7,124 bases of DNA, taken from Bacteroidales bacterium. GTDB taxonomy: Bacteria; Bacteroidota; Bacteroidia; Bacteroidales; UBA932. The stretch lies in assembly GCA_017478685.1 (NCBI GenBank), contig JAFVDC010000121.1:1-7124 (forward strand), given 5' to 3'. Numbering within the stretch: the first letter of the stretch is position 1; each line of letters begins with the position of its first letter. This document shows, one piece after another, positions 6,399 through 7,124 of this stretch. The notes under the pieces are model-generated. The model ran no database searches and had not been told where the DNA came from. It saw nothing but the letters and a program-made list of their open reading frames with translations. The translations under genes and the position numbers were made by a program.

Positions 6399-7124
6399 TG
6401 AATATGAGACTCTCAAGAGTTATACTTACCATTGCGCTTATATGCCTTGGCTCCTGTTCCGGGGCTCAGGTCAAGCATTATGTGGCAAAACCCGTGAAGG
6501 AATACCCCCACGACAGAGGGGCGTATACTCAGGGACTCTTCTTCCATAACGGCACCCTATATGAAACTACCGGCGGCTGGGGAGAAAGCTCCATCCGTAC
6601 CGTAGACCTTGAAACCGGAAAGCCCATTGTCACCAAACGCCTGAACCAGAAATACTTCGGGGAAGGCTCATGTGTCTTCAACGGAGAACTGTACGTCCTC
6701 ACCTGGACAAGCCGCGTGGCGTTCCGCTACAACCCGGAAACCCTTGAGTACATAAAAACCGTGGGCTACTCCCGTGAAGGCTGGGGACTTACCACAAACG
6801 GAAAAAGCCTCATAGCCTCTGACGGCACCTCAAACCTGTTTTTCCTCAATCCCAACCTTACCCTGGAAAAGAAGATTCAGGTTACCCTCAACGGCCACCC
6901 GCTCCGGAACCTCAACGAACTTGAGTGGATAGATGGCAAAATCTGGGCAAACGTGTACCTCACGGACACCATCGTAATCATTAATCCAATAAGTGGCAAG
7001 GTTACCGCCACCATAGACTGCAAAGGCCTCCTCCCTGAAAAGGAAAGAAGGCGCGACACCGATGTCCTCAACGGCATCGCACTGGACTCTAAAGGCCGAA
7101 TTTACCTCACCGGTAAAAACTGGC
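6398..7124 (+). CDS. Glutaminyl-peptide cyclotransferase, lipoprotein (3' end outside window)
   Basis: Glutamine-cyclotransferase family (the five-bladed propeller type, as in papaya and Zymomonas), which converts N-terminal Gln of peptides to pyroglutamate with loss of ammonia. The visible 242 residues start with a lipoprotein signal: MNMRLSRVILTIALICLG, then SC with Cys20 as the lipidation site. Family segments follow in order: AYTQGLFFHNGTLYETTGGW (42-61), KYFGEG (85-90, with a conserved Glu), REGWGLTTNGKSLIASDGTS (126-145), LNELEWIDGKIWANVY (172-187) and DVLNGIALDSKGRIYLTGKNW (222-242). By family comparison only about ten residues are missing at the C-terminus. After Cys20 comes SGAQ with no acidic run, so the usual Bacteroidota surface-export signal is absent and a periplasm-facing location is more likely. 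The ATG at 6404 is an alternative start. Physiological substrates are unknown. Confidence 0.93.
   Translation, partial: MNMRLSRVILTIALICLGSCSGAQVKHYVAKPVKEYPHDRGAYTQGLFFHNGTLYETTGGWGESSIRTVDLETGKPIVTKRLNQKYFGEGSCVFNGELYVLTWTSRVAFRYNPETLEYIKTVGYSREGWGLTTNGKSLIASDGTSNLFFLNPNLTLEKKIQVTLNGHPLRNLNELEWIDGKIWANVYLTDTIVIINPISGKVTATIDCKGLLPEKERRRDTDVLNGIALDSKGRIYLTGKNW

Overview
This window looks like ordinary chromosomal core-genome DNA from a member of the Bacteroidota, probably a GC-richer gut-type Bacteroidales lineage; genus cannot be resolved. The evidence is the protein set (short Pgi, RecX, Gln-cyclotransferase lipoprotein), the lack of obvious Shine-Dalgarno sequences, and above all three close matches to the Bacteroidota-type promoter (TTG, about 20 bp, then TAnnTTTGC, or the -7 box alone). 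No mobile element, CRISPR array, tRNA or toxin/defence cassette was seen.

Layout. Bases 1-423 are the 3' part of recA, closed by a hairpin terminator (445-492). A consensus promoter (549-580) then drives a tight + strand cluster: rlmN (584-1648), a patatin-POTRA-barrel outer-membrane protein (1645-4038, overlapping rlmN by 4 bp) and recX (4043-4501, 4 bp after the previous stop). The RNase P RNA gene rnpB (about 4518-4864) follows. Its promoter lies inside the end of recX, and the recX stop codon forms part of the -7 box. A strong 15-bp bidirectional terminator (4911-4944), nested in a longer inverted repeat, separates rnpB from pgi (4987-6324, - strand), which converges on it. Upstream of pgi, a 73-bp divergent region carries interlocked promoters for pgi and for a + strand glutaminyl-peptide cyclotransferase lipoprotein (6398 to the window end, truncated there).

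How the genes work together. RecA and RecX are a recombinase and its modulator; here two unrelated genes lie between them. RlmN (23S rRNA/tRNA methylation) and RNase P are RNA-maturation functions. The patatin protein is predicted to be exported to the outer membrane. Pgi is central glycolysis. The cluster looks like co-transcribed housekeeping genes rather than a single pathway.

I found no convincing undescribed system. The points worth a second look are regulatory and RNA-structural: promoters placed so that rlmN and the cyclotransferase mRNA may be leaderless, the recX stop/rnpB promoter overlap, an almost pure-T loop in RNase P helix P12, a GGG where E. coli RNase P has its GGU tRNA-binding triplet, nested inverted repeats after rnpB, and a TTTGCAAA palindrome shared by two divergent promoters.
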